Numbered from the stretch's first letter, positions 8,378-18,529 are shown. The stretch is DNA of 64,000 nt from JAEUMD01 sp050250815 (GCA_050250815.1 JBFWNY010000009.1:37401-101400), one strand, 5' to 3'. The notes: generated by a model not told the origin, from the letters alone. Made by a program: numbers and translations.

Positions 8378-8906
8378 CTCGGTCTCCCATCCGCGCCACC
8401 CTAGGGCTGCGGATCCTGATTACGTACCAACTGACTATTCCGGTGCTGCAGAGCACTCAAGATGAGGCCGTGCTTATACTTAAACGACACGCCCGTAAAG
8501 CGCGGCCCGGCTCATCTGCAAAGTCGATCTGCAACGCTGACCTTGGCGAAGCTTCCCGGTTCTCACCGAGGCCTTGCCGCCGTCATTCCGCCTCTTCTCT
8601 CCCAACGGTCCCAAGCCGGCTGTTCCAGCTGGAACAGAGCAGCATCGCGCACACCCAACGAGCAAACTTCATGCCGAGACACGGCACCGACGCACCGCAT
8701 GCCGACGGTGCGGCCAGCTCACCGGTGCAAAACGGGTGTGTCCTAGCGGAAACTCCTCAAAAAGTGTTCAATGTACGCGCATTATGCCTGCGTCAACTAG
8801 GCTGGACGAGAGCACGCCTCGCCGCAGTCCGCCCGGCACGGGATTTGCGGCATCGAATACTAGCGGCAGCGAGCCAAAAGCGCGAGCACCGCCAAGGGAG
8901 GAACGG
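8378..8906. other. Divergent intergenic region between acp and fadD
   Basis: Roughly 530 bases without a convincing gene. Open frames cross it on both strands but lack ribosome binding sites and family features. It must hold the divergent promoters for the acp operon (minus) and fadD (plus). An isolated CGTCAA half-site lies near 8790, but I see no full copy of the palindrome found before fadE. Confidence 0.5.
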
Positions 8907-10631
8907 ATGACAGCAGGCGCGGCCACGCCCAACCCCCGCGATGCCAACCCGCGGTGGCTCAAGTCCTACCCCGATGGCGTGGACTGGAGGCGGCCGATCG
9001 AGCCGCAGCCCCTCTATTCCCTGTTGGACAACGCTGCCGCGCGCTTCGGCGATCGTCCTGCCACGATCTTCTTTGGCAAGTCGATGACATACTCCGAACT
9101 GGCCCAGGCGGTGGAGCGCACCGCGGCCGGCCTGCAGCGGCTGGGCGTGCGCAAGGGCACCAAGGTCGGATTGTTCCTGCCCAACTGCCCGACCTTCGTC
9201 ATCTATTATTTCGCTGTACTGAAGATCGGCGGGGTCGTCGTCAACTACAATCCTCTCTATACGGTCGACGAACTCACTTTCCAGGTCAAGGACAGCGAGA
9301 CCGAGATGATGGTCACGCTGGACCTCAAGATCCTGTTCGACAAGGTCGAGGCGCTGCTCGACAAGGGCGCGCTGAAGCAGGCGATCGTGGCCCCGTTCCC
9401 CGCCCTGCTGCCGGGTACCAAATCGGTCCTCTTCAAGCTGTTCAAGGCGCGCGAGCTCGCCAGCCCTCAAGCCTCCAAGGTCCGTGACAAGGTGGTGAGC
9501 GACGGGCAGGTGACGGCCGACCACGGGCCGCGATCCCCGGTACCGATCGATCCCGTCAACGATCTCGCCGTGCTGCAGTACACCGGTGGCACGACAGGCA
9601 CGCCCAAGGGCGCCATGCTGACCCACGCCAACGTCTACGTGAACGTGCAGCAGGTCGCCGCCTGGGCGCCCGAACTCGCCGACGGCGTGGAGCGCGTGAT
9701 GGGCGTGCTGCCCTTCTTCCACGTGTTCGCGATGACGGTCGTCATGAACTATGCGATCGCCAAGGCGGCCCAGATGGTGATCATGCCGCGCTTCGTCCTC
9801 GACGACGCGCTGAAGCTGATCCACCAGTCGAGGCCAACCGTGATGCCAGGCGTGCCGACTCTGTTCAACGCGATCATGAACCACCCCAAGATCAAGAGCT
9901 ACGACCTGTCCTCGCTCAAGTTCTGCCTCTCGGGCGGCGCACCGCTGCCCGTCGAGGTGAAGCAGAAGTTCGAGTCCCTGACCGGGTGCAAGGTGGTGGA
10001 AGGTTACGGCCTGTCGGAAACCTCGCCCGTGGCGACGTGCAATCCCATCAGCGGTCCCGTCTACCCCGGCAAGATCGGCGTGCCGCTGCCGCTTACGTTC
10101 ATCTCGCTGCGCTCGCTCGACGATCCCGAGGTGGAGGTGCCGCACGGCGAGAAGGGCGAGGTCTGCATCGCGGGACCGCAGGTGATGAAGGGCTACTGGA
10201 AGCGGCCCGACGAAACCGCGGCGGTATTCACGCAGGATGGCTTCCTGCGCACGGGCGACGTGGCGCGCATGGACGAGAACGGGTTCTTCGCCATCGAGGA
10301 CCGCATCAAGGACCTCATCATCTGCTCGGGCTACAACGTCTACCCGCGGCAGATCGAGGAACGCATCTACGAGCATCCGGCGGTCGAGGAAGTGACCGTG
10401 ATCGGCATCAAGGACACCTACCGTGGCGAGGCGCCCAAGGCCTTCATCAAGCTCAAGGCGGGGGCCACGGCGACCGCTGACGACATCATGGCCCACCTGT
10501 CGAAGTCGCTGTCGAAGATCGAGCTGCCCGCGCAGATCGAATTCCGCGATCAGCTACCCAAGACGATGATCGGCAAGCTGTCCAAGAAGGAGCTGAAGCA
10601 GGAAGAAGCCGAGCGACAAAAGACGTCATGA
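8907..10631 (+). CDS. fadD: Long-chain fatty acid--CoA ligase
   Basis: A 574-residue ANL-superfamily acyl-CoA synthetase that activates long-chain fatty acids with ATP and CoA. Markers are the P-loop-like YTGGTTGTPKGAMLTH, the A5 motif VVEGYGLSETSP, the hinge GYWKRPDETAAVFTQDGFLRTGDVA and the catalytic Lys motif PKTMIGKLSKKEL. A strong GGGAGG before the ATG fixes the start; the frame is open a further 110 codons upstream without coding character. The stop overlaps the start of a MerR gene (ATGA), so the two are co-translated. Together with the convergent fadE-fadB-fadA run it supplies beta-oxidation. Confidence 0.93.
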   Translation: MTAGAATPNPRDANPRWLKSYPDGVDWRRPIEPQPLYSLLDNAAARFGDRPATIFFGKSMTYSELAQAVERTAAGLQRLGVRKGTKVGLFLPNCPTFVIYYFAVLKIGGVVVNYNPLYTVDELTFQVKDSETEMMVTLDLKILFDKVEALLDKGALKQAIVAPFPALLPGTKSVLFKLFKARELASPQASKVRDKVVSDGQVTADHGPRSPVPIDPVNDLAVLQYTGGTTGTPKGAMLTHANVYVNVQQVAAWAPELADGVERVMGVLPFFHVFAMTVVMNYAIAKAAQMVIMPRFVLDDALKLIHQSRPTVMPGVPTLFNAIMNHPKIKSYDLSSLKFCLSGGAPLPVEVKQKFESLTGCKVVEGYGLSETSPVATCNPISGPVYPGKIGVPLPLTFISLRSLDDPEVEVPHGEKGEVCIAGPQVMKGYWKRPDETAAVFTQDGFLRTGDVARMDENGFFAIEDRIKDLIICSGYNVYPRQIEERIYEHPAVEEVTVIGIKDTYRGEAPKAFIKLKAGATATADDIMAHLSKSLSKIELPAQIEFRDQLPKTMIGKLSKKELKQEEAERQKTS

Positions 10632-11107
10632 CGGCAGCAGACGGCAGCAGACCAGCATCGCGCACGGGCGTAGCAGCGGACGAGGACGCCGGCGAGGCGG
10701 AGCGCAGCTACAGCATCGGGGCACTCGCTGATGAATTCGGCATCACGACGCGCACGATCCGGTTCTACGAATCGCGCGGTCTCATCTCACCACAACGCAA
10801 GGGCACGAACCGCGTCTACTCGCGGCGCGACCGCGGCCGTCTCATCCTCATCCTGCGCGGCAAGAACCTGGGCTTCACCCTGGAGGACATCGCCGAGTAT
10901 CTGGCGCTCTACGACGACGACCCCTCGCAGCGGACGCAAACCGAAATGCTCATGGGAAAACTCGACGCGGCGATCGCCGATCTCATCGGCAAGCGCTCCG
11001 ATCTTGAACGCTCGATCGCCGACTTGCAGGAGCTGCGCGGCAAGTGCCTCGATTTCCTGGCGCGCAGCGCGGGCGCGCAGCGCCGGACCCGGCCGACCGG
11101 CGACTGA
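10628..11107 (+). CDS. MerR family transcriptional regulator
   Basis: A 159-residue MerR-type regulator. The winged-helix DNA-binding domain is YSIGALADEFGITTRTIRFYESRGLISPQRKGTNRVYSRRD at about residues 28-70, followed by a dimerisation helix and a short C-terminus rich in Arg and Leu. No cysteine cluster for metal binding is present. It overlaps fadD by four bases (ATGA). LiuR-like MerR proteins control fatty-acid and branched-chain acyl-CoA catabolism in proteobacteria, so it is the likely regulator of the convergent fad operon, whose leader carries a palindrome of that kind. The ligand is not known. Confidence 0.88.
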   Translation: MTAADGSRPASRTGVAADEDAGEAERSYSIGALADEFGITTRTIRFYESRGLISPQRKGTNRVYSRRDRGRLILILRGKNLGFTLEDIAEYLALYDDDPSQRTQTEMLMGKLDAAIADLIGKRSDLERSIADLQELRGKCLDFLARSAGAQRRTRPTGD

Positions 11108-11162
11108 CGTCGAGCCACAGGCCCGCCCCGTCCATGTCCGTTGAGGGCTCGCCGGTCCGCGC

Positions 11163-12476
11163 CTACCTGTAGAGATCCTGGCGCGTCGGCGGCAGCGGCG
11201 GCGGCCGCTTGGGCGACTTGGAGCACAGCGTCTGGAACAAGCGCGCCGAGCCTCTCTCGAAGACGATGGCACAACCTGCGAGATAGGCGACGTAGATCCG
11301 GTATTTTGCCTCGCCCACCAGCGCGATCGCCTCGTCCTTGCGCGCGACCAGACGATCGCACCACAGACGGCAGGTGCGCGCATAGTGCATGCGCCAGCCC
11401 TCCACGTCGTGGACCTCGAAACCAGCCAGCTCCATTTCCGCAACCGTGTGTCCGATGTCGTCGAGCGCACCACCGGGGAATATGTACTTGGCCAGCGCGC
11501 GCTGCTCCGGCCGCATGCGTTCGAGACGCAGCGGCTTGGCGCGCTTTGCACGGCGCGAGATCGCGTGATTGAGAAACAGGCCCTCATCGGCCAGCAGCGA
11601 GCGCATCTTGCGCATGTAGGCTGGGATGTTCTCAAGCCCGATCGCTTCATACATTCCGACTGAGGCGATCTTGTCGAACGTGCCTTTCACATTCGAAAAG
11701 TCGACGAGTTCGAACGTGACACGATCCTGCAACCCAAGCCGCGCCACCTTCTCGCGTGCGTAGGCGAGTTGCTCTTCCGACAGCGTGATGCCGTGCGCGC
11801 GGACGCCGTAATGCTGCGCCGCATGGCAGACCAAACCGCCCCAGCCCGAACCGATGTCGAGGAAGCGCTCGCCCGGCTTGAGGCGCAGCTTACGGCAGAC
11901 CATGTCGAGCTTGTTCTTCTGGGCGGTGGCCAGATCCTGCTCCCAGTCGTGGAAATAGGCACAGGTATAGACCATCTCCTCGCACAGAAAGAGCGCGTAG
12001 AAGTCGTTCGACAGGTCGTAGTGGAACTGGATGTAGTCCTTGTTGTCGGACGTCTTGCGGCGATTGCCGACGATGTCTCCCTCGAAGCCCCCCTGCTCCG
12101 ACGGCGCGGCGCCGGGTGCAAACAGGAACGGAGAAAGACGGCGTGCCAGGCGCAGAGCGTCGGTGCCCTTGATCTTGACCGAGCGGCCGCCGCTGTTGAG
12201 CTGCCGGCCGAAGTCGATCAGCGATCCGCCGGAGAAGTCGATGCGCTTGTCGATGTAGTGGCGGATGACGGTGTCGAGGCTCGGCCGGCGCAGCGTCGAG
12301 GCAATGACACCCGGATCGGCGATCGCGATCTCGAATGCGCTCTGCGCATCCGGCCCCAGCGGCACGCGCGATCCATCCCACAGCCTGACGAATGCGTCGA
12401 GCCGCAGCGACTGCGCCAGATCGGCGATCAGCGCCTTGGCGGCCGCAAGCTGTTTGTCAGCAGCGTTGGCTCCCAA
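11163..12476 (-). CDS. cfa: Cyclopropane-fatty-acyl-phospholipid synthase family methyltransferase
   Basis: A 437-residue SAM-dependent enzyme of the CFA synthase/mycolic acid methyltransferase family, which adds a methylene bridge to unsaturated acyl chains of phospholipids. The SAM-binding motif is FLDIGSGWGGLVCHAAQHYG, preceded by IQFHYDLSNDFYALFL and followed by GITLSEEQLAYA. I place the start at a TTG because AGGGGG lies just upstream and this begins 35 bases after the thiolase stop; no suitable ATG is nearby. It ends the minus-strand run fadE-fadB-fadA-cfa, which suggests co-expression with beta-oxidation genes. Confidence 0.85.
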   Translation of the reverse strand: MGANAADKQLAAAKALIADLAQSLRLDAFVRLWDGSRVPLGPDAQSAFEIAIADPGVIASTLRRPSLDTVIRHYIDKRIDFSGGSLIDFGRQLNSGGRSVKIKGTDALRLARRLSPFLFAPGAAPSEQGGFEGDIVGNRRKTSDNKDYIQFHYDLSNDFYALFLCEEMVYTCAYFHDWEQDLATAQKNKLDMVCRKLRLKPGERFLDIGSGWGGLVCHAAQHYGVRAHGITLSEEQLAYAREKVARLGLQDRVTFELVDFSNVKGTFDKIASVGMYEAIGLENIPAYMRKMRSLLADEGLFLNHAISRRAKRAKPLRLERMRPEQRALAKYIFPGGALDDIGHTVAEMELAGFEVHDVEGWRMHYARTCRLWCDRLVARKDEAIALVGEAKYRIYVAYLAGCAIVFERGSARLFQTLCSKSPKRPPPLPPTRQDLYR

Positions 12477-12511
12477 GTACGTCCCCCTAAGATTTGAATT
12501 CGATTCCGCAA

Positions 12512-13816
12512 TCAGGCGGCAACTGCCGCGCCTGCGGTCTTCGGACTTTCCATGATCGCGGCGACGCCCATGCCGCCGGCGGTACAGATGGAGATGAGCC
12601 CGCGACCACCGTTCTCCGCCAGGAGCTCGGCGAGGTTGGCGGCGATGCGCGCTCCCGTCGCTGCAAACGGATGACCGAATGCTATCGACGAGCCTTTGAC
12701 GTTCATCTTCGAGCGATCGATTGAGCCCAGCGGCGCGTCGAGTCCCAAGTGAGTGCGGCAGTACTCGGGGTCTTCCCACGCTTTGAGCGTAGCCAGCACC
12801 TGCGCGGCGAAAGCCTCGTGGATCTCATAGAAATCGAAATCCTGCAGTTTCAGGCCCGCCCGCTTCAACAGCTTGGCCACCGCGATGGTCGGCGCCATCA
12901 GCAGCCCCTCGCCGGCCACGAAGTCGTTGGCGGCGGTCTGCGCGAACGTGAGATAGGCTTTCACCGGAAGCCCGCGCGCTGCGGCCCATTCCTCCGAGGC
13001 CAGCAGCACGGTCGACGCGCCATCGGTGAGCGGTGTCGAGTTGCCCGCCGTCATCGTGCCCTTGTCCGTCTTGTCGAAGGCGGTCTTGAGCGTGCCGAGC
13101 TTTTCCAGGTTCACGTCCTCGCGCACGTTGTTGTCGCGATAGACGCCCGCGCACGGCACGAGCAGACGGTCCATCCAGCCCTCGCGATACGCTGCGGAAG
13201 CCTTGGTGTGGCTTTCGTAGGCGAGCTGGTCCTGCGCCTCGCGGGAGATATTCCACTCGCGCGCCATTAGCTCGCAATGCTGGCCCATGCCGAGGCCCGT
13301 GCGCGGCTCGGCCGTCGACGGCGGCAGCGGCGCCAGCTCGGCCGGCGACAGTCCCTTGAACACCTTGAGCTTGTCGACCGCGGACTTCTTCTGGCCGAAC
13401 TCAGCAAGACGGTGGGCGAATTTCTTGGAGAACACGATGGGCGGGTCCGACGTCGTGTCCGAGCCCAAAGCGATCGCGCAATCGATTTCGCCGGTGGCGA
13501 TCTTGGCCGCCGAGCCCATCGCCGCCTGCAGGCTGGTGCCGCACGCCTGCATCATCGTGATGCCCGGCGTGGACGTCGCGAGCTTGGTGCCAAGCACGGC
13601 TTCGCGGGCGATGTTCCAGTCCTTCGAGTGCGTGACCACCGCGCCACCGACCACCTCGTCGATGTGCACACCGGCAAGGCCATAGCGATCGACCAGGCCG
13701 TTGAGTGCCGTGGTCATCATGTCGAGGTTGGTGAGATCGGCATAAAGCGTATTGGAGCGGCAGAAGGGAATGCGGATACCGCCGAGGACGGCGACGCGGC
13801 GCAGGCTGCTGGTCAT
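12512..13816 (-). CDS. fadA: Acetyl-CoA C-acyltransferase (FadA/FadI-type thiolase)
   Basis: A 434-residue thiolase that performs the last step of beta-oxidation, releasing acetyl-CoA from 3-ketoacyl-CoA. The nucleophilic Cys lies in MMQACGTSLQAAM, the His in YEIHEAFAAQVL and the second Cys in ISICTAGGMGVAAI. The length is greater than the 390 residues of classic FadA and fits the FadI-type group. GAGAGGTCGAGA precedes the ATG. It follows fadB by 94 bases and precedes the cyclopropane synthase by 35 bases, so it sits mid-operon. Confidence 0.92.
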   Translation of the reverse strand: MTSSLRRVAVLGGIRIPFCRSNTLYADLTNLDMMTTALNGLVDRYGLAGVHIDEVVGGAVVTHSKDWNIAREAVLGTKLATSTPGITMMQACGTSLQAAMGSAAKIATGEIDCAIALGSDTTSDPPIVFSKKFAHRLAEFGQKKSAVDKLKVFKGLSPAELAPLPPSTAEPRTGLGMGQHCELMAREWNISREAQDQLAYESHTKASAAYREGWMDRLLVPCAGVYRDNNVREDVNLEKLGTLKTAFDKTDKGTMTAGNSTPLTDGASTVLLASEEWAAARGLPVKAYLTFAQTAANDFVAGEGLLMAPTIAVAKLLKRAGLKLQDFDFYEIHEAFAAQVLATLKAWEDPEYCRTHLGLDAPLGSIDRSKMNVKGSSIAFGHPFAATGARIAANLAELLAENGGRGLISICTAGGMGVAAIMESPKTAGAAVAA

Positions 13817-13910
13817 TCTCGACCTCTCGTTTGGCGGCAATCCCCTCGAGTGACGATGTGCATGAGGGTTGGGCCAGTGGTTAGCTCGATCGTGTGGACA
13901 CGTGCCCGCT

Positions 13911-15917
13911 TCAGGCGGCCGCGCGCGCTGGCGCACCCGGATCGCTGGTGCTCGCCTTATAGTGCAGCGGACCGCCGCGGAACGGCGCGAAGCCGGTGCC
14001 GAAGATTACGCCTGCATCGACGAGATCGGGGCTCGACACCACGCCATCGGCCAACGCCCGCTCGGCCTCGTCGATGAGCGGCGCAACCAGTTCGCGGCCG
14101 AGCCGCTCCAACTCGTCGGCGCTGTAGGTCTCGACCTTCTTCTCCGCCTCGCCGTTCTTCCAGACGTAGAAGCCTTCACCTGTCTTCTTGCCCAGCCGGC
14201 CCGAGGCCACGAGCCGTTCCAGACGGCTCCCCTCGCCCTCGCTGCCGAGCCCCAGGATCTTGCCTACGTGCGCGCACACATCGAGGCCAACGGTATCGGC
14301 GAGTTCGATCGGCCCCATCGGCATGCCGAAGGAGCGTGCCGCCTCGTCGATCCTCTGAATATCCTCGCCGCGTTCGACACGCTCCATCGCCTTCATCATG
14401 TAGGGCGCCAGAACGCGGTTGACGAGGAACCCCGGCGAACTCTTCACGACCAGCGGGAACTTGCCGATCGCGGTGACGAACACGCAGCCCTTGTCGACCT
14501 CGCCCTGCCGCGTGCCCTCGCCTTTGACCACCTCGACGAGCGGCATCTTGGCGACGGGATTGAAGAAGTGGATGCCGATCAGCCGGGCCTTGTCCTGCAT
14601 GGAGGCGGCGATGTCCTCGATCTTCAGCGACGACGTGTTGGTGGCGATAACGGCGCCGGGCTTCGCCTTGCCCTCGATGTCTGCGAACAGCTTCTGCTTG
14701 ATGTCGAGCTTCTCGACGATCGCCTCGATAATCACGTCGGCGCGGGCCAGTCCGCGGCCTTCCGGGTCGGCGATGAGGCGCGCCGTAGCGGCATCACGCA
14801 GCGCCTTCGTCTTGAACTTCTTGGCGAACAGTTTGCCCTGCGCCTTGATGCCCTTCTCGATGACCGCGGGCGACAGATCCTGCAGCGTCACTTCCAGCCC
14901 CGACGCGACACAGTGGCCGGCGATATCCGCGCCCATGGTACCGGCGCCGATGACGTGCACGCGCACCGGCTTCCAGTCGAGGCCCTTGGGCGCCTGCGCC
15001 TTCAAGGCTTCCGACAGGCGGAACACCCGGCGCAGATTGCGGGACGTCTCGGAGACCATCAGCGGCGCGAAGGCGCGCGTCTCGTGCGCCTTCATAGCGT
15101 CGTAGTTGCCGCCGTGGTTCTCGAACAGGTCGAGCAGGCGATAGGGTGCCGGATAGTGCTCCTCGCGCGCGTTCTTCTTGACCTGCTCGCGCATCTTTCC
15201 CGTCAGGAACGAACGCGCCGGCCATTTCCCGAGCACCGCCTTCACCTGCGGCGCTGGCACCGCCTTCTTCTTCGACAGCACGGCCTTGCGCGCTGCCCAG
15301 CGCAGCTGCCCGGGGCTGTCGACAAGCTGATCGAGGAACCCCATGGCGCGCGCGGCAGACGCCGAAATCATGCGCCCGGTAAGCATGGCGTCCATGGCCG
15401 CGACCGGCCCCGCCTGCCGGATCGAGCGCGCGGTGCCGTTGAAGCCGGGGAATATGCCGAGCTTCACCTCGGGAAAGCCGACGCGGGTGGAACTATCGCG
15501 AGTGGCAATCCGATAGTGGCAGGCGAGCACGAGTTCCAGCCCACCGCCCACGCACACGCCATGAATGGCGGCCACGACCGGCACCGCCATGGACTCGATG
15601 CGGTCGAGCAAAGCATTGACCGGCCGGATGGCGTCGACGACCGCACTCTCTGTCGTCATCAGGTCGAACTCACGGATGTCGGCGCCGACGATGAAGCCCT
15701 TGTCCTTGCCCGACAGGATGACGAGACCTGTGATCTCGCCCGAGCGCGCACCCTCCTCGACACGGCCGACAATACGCATCAGTTCTTCCAGCGGCCGCCG
15801 CCCGAGCGAATTGGCGCTCTCGCCTTGCCGGTCGAAGACCGCCCAGGCGATGCCTTCCAAATCGCGCGTCAGGCGCCAGTCGGCCAGATCGTCGAGCAGC
15901 GTCGTGGTGGAAGTCAT
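13911..15917 (-). CDS. fadB: Multifunctional enoyl-CoA hydratase / 3-hydroxyacyl-CoA dehydrogenase
   Basis: A 668-residue beta-oxidation enzyme. The N-terminal crotonase domain (to about residue 280) has the oxyanion-hole blocks FIVGADIREF and CVGGGLELVLACHYRIA. A Rossmann domain follows with VIGAGTMGADIAGHC, the catalytic His in GIHFFNPVAKMPLVEVV, and the C-terminal domains with SSPGFLVNRVLAPY. It forms the alpha-type partner of the thiolase downstream. It begins 12 bases after the fadE stop, so the two are co-transcribed. Its antisense frame is also open for over 1,300 codons, a codon-bias artefact. Confidence 0.93.
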   Translation of the reverse strand: MTSTTTLLDDLADWRLTRDLEGIAWAVFDRQGESANSLGRRPLEELMRIVGRVEEGARSGEITGLVILSGKDKGFIVGADIREFDLMTTESAVVDAIRPVNALLDRIESMAVPVVAAIHGVCVGGGLELVLACHYRIATRDSSTRVGFPEVKLGIFPGFNGTARSIRQAGPVAAMDAMLTGRMISASAARAMGFLDQLVDSPGQLRWAARKAVLSKKKAVPAPQVKAVLGKWPARSFLTGKMREQVKKNAREEHYPAPYRLLDLFENHGGNYDAMKAHETRAFAPLMVSETSRNLRRVFRLSEALKAQAPKGLDWKPVRVHVIGAGTMGADIAGHCVASGLEVTLQDLSPAVIEKGIKAQGKLFAKKFKTKALRDAATARLIADPEGRGLARADVIIEAIVEKLDIKQKLFADIEGKAKPGAVIATNTSSLKIEDIAASMQDKARLIGIHFFNPVAKMPLVEVVKGEGTRQGEVDKGCVFVTAIGKFPLVVKSSPGFLVNRVLAPYMMKAMERVERGEDIQRIDEAARSFGMPMGPIELADTVGLDVCAHVGKILGLGSEGEGSRLERLVASGRLGKKTGEGFYVWKNGEAEKKVETYSADELERLGRELVAPLIDEAERALADGVVSSPDLVDAGVIFGTGFAPFRGGPLHYKASTSDPGAPARAAA

Positions 15918-15929
15918 GGATGCTCCTTC

Positions 15930-18437
15930 CTATTCGGCGGCGAGCGGATCGGTCATGCGCGAGTTGTGGCCCTTGTTGACGTAGTTGGGCCGCACCTCGT
16001 CCGGATCGAAATGATCGACGGCGATGACACTGGAGACGAGACGCTCGACTTCGCGCAACTGGTCGGCTTCGGCACTCGTGATCACACCCTTGTCGGCCGC
16101 CTCCTGGAACCAGTCCAGGCCGTGGAACCGGCGCACGGTGCCCTCACGAATGGCACGCTCGAGCTTGCGTTCGGCGGGGACGGCGGCAACCACCTTCTCG
16201 AGGGTCACCTCGAGCAGGCCCGTCGGGTCCTTCGGATCGCGCGAGACGAAGATGTCGCGCGTCAGCCGGTCCCGTACCGCACCCGGCTCCAGCACGGAGC
16301 GCACAGCCTTGCGCGCCAGCGAATCTGGCGCCGGCTTGCGGCGGCGGCCCAGCGGAAACACGACGGCCTTCATCAGCAGGCGCGCCGGCAGCGAGGGGAA
16401 GTTGTCGATGACGCCGCCCAGCGCCTGCTCGAAACGATGCAGGCCGTTGCGGGCAGCCAGATCGACGATGACGCGATCGGCCTCCGGCCGCCCGTCGTCC
16501 TCGAAGCGCTTCAGCACGCACGAGAGCATGTAGAGTTCCGACAGAGCATCGGCCATGCGGCCGGTGAGCTTTTGCTTGGTCTTGAGGCCACCGCCCAGTA
16601 CCGCCACCATCATGTCGGCCGCAACCGCGAACGAGCGGCTCGAGCGCGACAGCTGCCGGTACCAGTCGGCCGTGCCGAATGCCTTGTCGGGCGCATCGGC
16701 GAATACGCCCCCGGTGAGATTGTGGAACAGAGCGCCCGCGACATTGGCGAGCGAGAACGACACGTGACCGGAGAACGCCTCGTCGAATGCCGCCAGACCC
16801 GCCCTACCATCGGGGTTCTGCGCCGCCTGCACCTCCTTGTAGAGGTAGGGATGGGCTCTCAGCGCGCCCTGCGCGAAAGTGATGAGCGTTCGCGTGAGGA
16901 TGTTGGCGCCCTCGACCGTGATGCCGACAGGCACCATCTGGTAAGCCGATTGCAGATAGTTGGAGGGGCCGTCGCAGATGGCGCGGCCGCCGTGGATGTC
17001 CATCGCATCATTGACCGACTGACGCATGCGCTCGGTGGTCTGGTACTTCATCAGCGCGGAGATGACCGACGGCTTTTCGCCGCGCGCGACCATCGCCGCG
17101 GTCACCGCGCGCGCGGCCTCGTTGACGTAGGCTGTCTCGACCATGCGAGCGAGCGGCTCCTCGATGCCCTCCATGTGCGCGATGGGCAGCGCGAACTGCT
17201 TGCGGATACGGGCGTACGCCGTGGTGTGGCGGAGCATCGCCTTAGCGCCAGCGGTCGAAGACGACGGCAGCGAGATGGCGCGGCCGGCAGACAGGCACTC
17301 CATCAGCATCCGCCAGCCCTGACCAACCATCTTCTGTCCGCCGATGATCCAGTCCATCGGAATGAAAACGTCCTTGGCCCAGTTGGGGCCGTTCGGGAAC
17401 GCCGCGCCCGAAGGCAGATGGCGGCGGCCGATGTTGACGCCGGGATGGTTGGCCGGAATGAGCGCAACCGTGATGCCGATATCCTCACCCTTGCCGAGCA
17501 GATTTTCGGGATCGAACAGGCGGAACGCGAGGCCGACGAGCGTCGCCTTGGGCCCGAGCGTGATGTAGCGCTTGTCCCACGACAGGCGGATGCCCAGCGT
17601 CTCCTTGCCGTCATGGGTGCCGCGCGTCACGTAGCCGATGTCGCGCATGGTGGCCGCATCCGAGCCCGACGTCGGACCGGTAAGCGAGAAGCATGGCACC
17701 TCCTCGCCGCGTGCCAGACGCGGCAGATAGTGGTGCTTCTGTTCGTCGGTACCGTATTTCTCGATGAGTTCGCCCGGTCCAAGCGAGTTCGGCACCATGA
17801 CGATGGTGGAGACGTCGGGCGAGCGGGAGGCGACCTTGCCCAGGATCAGCGACTGCGCCTGAGCCGAGAAGCCAAGACCACCGTGCGCCTTTGAGATGAG
17901 CATTCCAAGGAACCCGTGCTTCTTGACGAAGCTCCAGATCTCTTCGGGGATCTCCTTGTTCTCGAAGCGCACGCGCCAGTCGTCGATCATGCGGCATAGC
18001 TCTTCGGTCGGGCCGTCGAGGAAGGCCCGTTCCTCCGAAGTCAGTTGTATCGCCGGCACCGCGCGCAGCTTGTTCCAGTCGGGCTCTCCGGAGAACAGCT
18101 CGGCATCGAAGCCCACAGTGCCCGCTTCCAGCGCTTGGGTCTCCGTATCGGACACGCGCGGCAGAATGCCTTTGACCATCTTGAACAGGGGCTCGATCAG
18201 CACCGAGCGGCGAATTGCCGGCAGTGAGAGCAGTCCCATGCCCACCACCGGCAGCCATGCCAGGAAGCCCAGCACTCCAGGCCCGGGCGTTTGGTGCTGC
18301 CCATGATGCAGGCCCGACTGCCAGACCAGGAGGACAGCGGCAGCGAATACCGTCCACAGCCACAGCGGAGCGCGATGCATGGCCAGCGCCATCGCGATCC
18401 CGGCGGCGATTAGGATGAGCAGGATGTCCGGCAACAT
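15930..18437 (-). CDS. fadE: Acyl-CoA dehydrogenase, FadE type
   Basis: An 835-residue acyl-CoA dehydrogenase of the large FadE class with a C-terminal DUF1974 region. The N-terminus has two or three hydrophobic segments (about residues 3-70), so it is probably anchored in the inner membrane. The dehydrogenase core includes PCFSLTGPTSGSDAATM, FIPMDWIIGGQKMVGQGWRML and MDIHGGRAICDGPSNYL. It oxidises acyl-CoA to enoyl-CoA in the first step of beta-oxidation. The ATG is preceded by GAGAGGTCC. It heads the operon fadE-fadB-fadA-cfa, and its leader holds a strong palindrome. Confidence 0.93.
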   Translation of the reverse strand: MLPDILLILIAAGIAMALAMHRAPLWLWTVFAAAVLLVWQSGLHHGQHQTPGPGVLGFLAWLPVVGMGLLSLPAIRRSVLIEPLFKMVKGILPRVSDTETQALEAGTVGFDAELFSGEPDWNKLRAVPAIQLTSEERAFLDGPTEELCRMIDDWRVRFENKEIPEEIWSFVKKHGFLGMLISKAHGGLGFSAQAQSLILGKVASRSPDVSTIVMVPNSLGPGELIEKYGTDEQKHHYLPRLARGEEVPCFSLTGPTSGSDAATMRDIGYVTRGTHDGKETLGIRLSWDKRYITLGPKATLVGLAFRLFDPENLLGKGEDIGITVALIPANHPGVNIGRRHLPSGAAFPNGPNWAKDVFIPMDWIIGGQKMVGQGWRMLMECLSAGRAISLPSSSTAGAKAMLRHTTAYARIRKQFALPIAHMEGIEEPLARMVETAYVNEAARAVTAAMVARGEKPSVISALMKYQTTERMRQSVNDAMDIHGGRAICDGPSNYLQSAYQMVPVGITVEGANILTRTLITFAQGALRAHPYLYKEVQAAQNPDGRAGLAAFDEAFSGHVSFSLANVAGALFHNLTGGVFADAPDKAFGTADWYRQLSRSSRSFAVAADMMVAVLGGGLKTKQKLTGRMADALSELYMLSCVLKRFEDDGRPEADRVIVDLAARNGLHRFEQALGGVIDNFPSLPARLLMKAVVFPLGRRRKPAPDSLARKAVRSVLEPGAVRDRLTRDIFVSRDPKDPTGLLEVTLEKVVAAVPAERKLERAIREGTVRRFHGLDWFQEAADKGVITSAEADQLREVERLVSSVIAVDHFDPDEVRPNYVNKGHNSRMTDPLAAE

Positions 18438-18529
18438 GTGGTGGACCTCTCGTCGTCGACCTCGTGGATCGGCCCCGCGCGCGGCAGAACCGCACGAGCT
18501 TCGGAGCCGCACAAGAACGGTAGGTCGAG

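Noticed and set aside
13869..17894. An open frame of 1,341 codons on the plus strand
   Set aside because: It is exactly antisense to fadB and fadE, has an Arg/His/Ala/Leu-rich composition typical of the mirror of high-GC coding sequence, and shows no family motifs. The minus-strand genes are unmistakable.
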